Made by a program: the position numbers and the translations under genes
In this document: positions 24,277 through 24,486 of the stretch, piece after piece
Numbering within the stretch: position 1 is the stretch's first letter
How the letters are laid out: each line of letters starts with the position of its first letter
DNA from: JADGQM01 sp964505935
GTDB lineage: Bacteria > Desulfobacterota > Syntrophobacteria > Syntrophobacterales > Syntrophobacteraceae
Reading direction: 5' to 3'
Length of the DNA: 24,486 bases
Assembly: GCA_964505935.1 (NCBI GenBank)
Contig: CAZDKX010000032.1
Coordinates: 1-24,486 of the forward strand
Notes under the pieces: model-generated
Databases searched by the model: none
What the model was told of the DNA's origin: nothing
What the model saw: the letters and a program-made list of their open reading frames with translations, nothing else

Positions 24277-24486
24277 CTACGGGTTTTTCGATCCCGTGCC
24301 GGAGACGCATGCCCCCTGAACCTGCTCGGCGCATGACACCACAGGCGGGGTGGCGGTTTCGTTGACATAGAGCTTGAAGATGTCCGGACGGGCATAGTGC
24401 CCGACAACATCCAGGTCGAACTTGCCCCTTGCGATATCGCCAAGATCGATGTCGGCGGTGAGGATGCACTCGCCCTCATAGTTCGG
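24277..24486 (-). CDS. Nitrilase, C-terminal part (runs off the window)
   Basis: The last 69 residues and stop (TAG, 24277-24279) of a carbon-nitrogen hydrolase on the minus strand. The conserved nitrilase C-terminal region is clear: GECILTADIDLGDIARGKFD followed by DVVGHYARPDIFKLYVNET. The catalytic Glu-Lys-Cys residues lie in the missing upstream part. The wording matches aliphatic/aromatic nitrilases, which convert nitriles to acids and ammonia, better than amidases or beta-ureidopropionases. The frame is intact in the visible part. It converges on the decayed nucleotidyltransferase. Because the N-terminus is outside the window, completeness is unknown. Confidence 0.8.
   Translation of the reverse strand, partial: PNYEGECILTADIDLGDIARGKFDLDVVGHYARPDIFKLYVNETATPPVVSCAEQVQGACVSGTGSKNP

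Noticed and set aside
24023..24469. A 148-codon minus-strand frame overlapping the right edge
   Set aside because: It is out of frame with the nitrilase C-terminus, which is the recognisable coding frame in 24277-24486.

Overview
The window looks like the chromosome of an anaerobic, GC-rich deltaproteobacterium (Desulfobacterota). A Syntrophobacter-type syntroph or sulfate reducer fits best. This is inferred from gene content: a Tat-exported selenocysteine formate dehydrogenase with a short three-cluster beta subunit, an FmdE-MoeA fusion protein, glutaconate-type CoA-transferases and a COG3146 acyltransferase. No rRNA or tRNA gene and no CRISPR array was seen.

Layout. 1-3058 (+) carries three CoA-transferase subunits: one beta subunit whose alpha partner probably ends at the window edge, then a complete alpha-beta pair. 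3373-5247 (+) is a membrane-bound hybrid sensor histidine kinase. 5405-6781 (-) is an M20 dipeptidase, and 7030-8178 (+) is a COG3146 acyltransferase-like protein. 8494-8988 (+) is a small secreted protein. 9018-11017 (-) is a three-gene unit of two CBS-domain proteins and a lipoprotein. A gene-free stretch (11018-11650) holds a likely promoter for that unit and a degenerate palindromic repeat.

11651-19748 (-) is a coherent formate dehydrogenase locus. In transcription order it encodes an FmdE/MoeA fusion, a ModE-like HTH protein, FdhD, FdhA (1016 aa, UGA-encoded selenocysteine at residue 196), FdhB and FdhE. It thus combines the enzyme, its cofactor and sulfur insertion factors, and a likely molybdate/tungstate-linked regulator. 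The fusion-modE-fdhD genes are tightly spaced behind a good sigma70-type promoter that overlaps an inverted repeat. fdhAB has its own 306-bp upstream region and ends in a strong terminator; fdhE lies beyond that terminator.

20290-20805 (+) is lspA. From 20958 to the right edge the DNA is damaged and mobile: a frameshifted GNAT acetyltransferase, a 1.3-kb IS4-type element with a frameshifted transposase, a DUF4037 nucleotidyltransferase-like gene whose 5' end comes from the IS terminus, a decayed second nucleotidyltransferase, and the 3' end of a nitrilase gene on the opposite strand.

The most notable features are the selenocysteine formate dehydrogenase locus with its regulatory palindrome, the cysteine-bearing CBS/lipoprotein unit, and the IS-nucleotidyltransferase junction. 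Nothing in the window is clearly an entirely new system.
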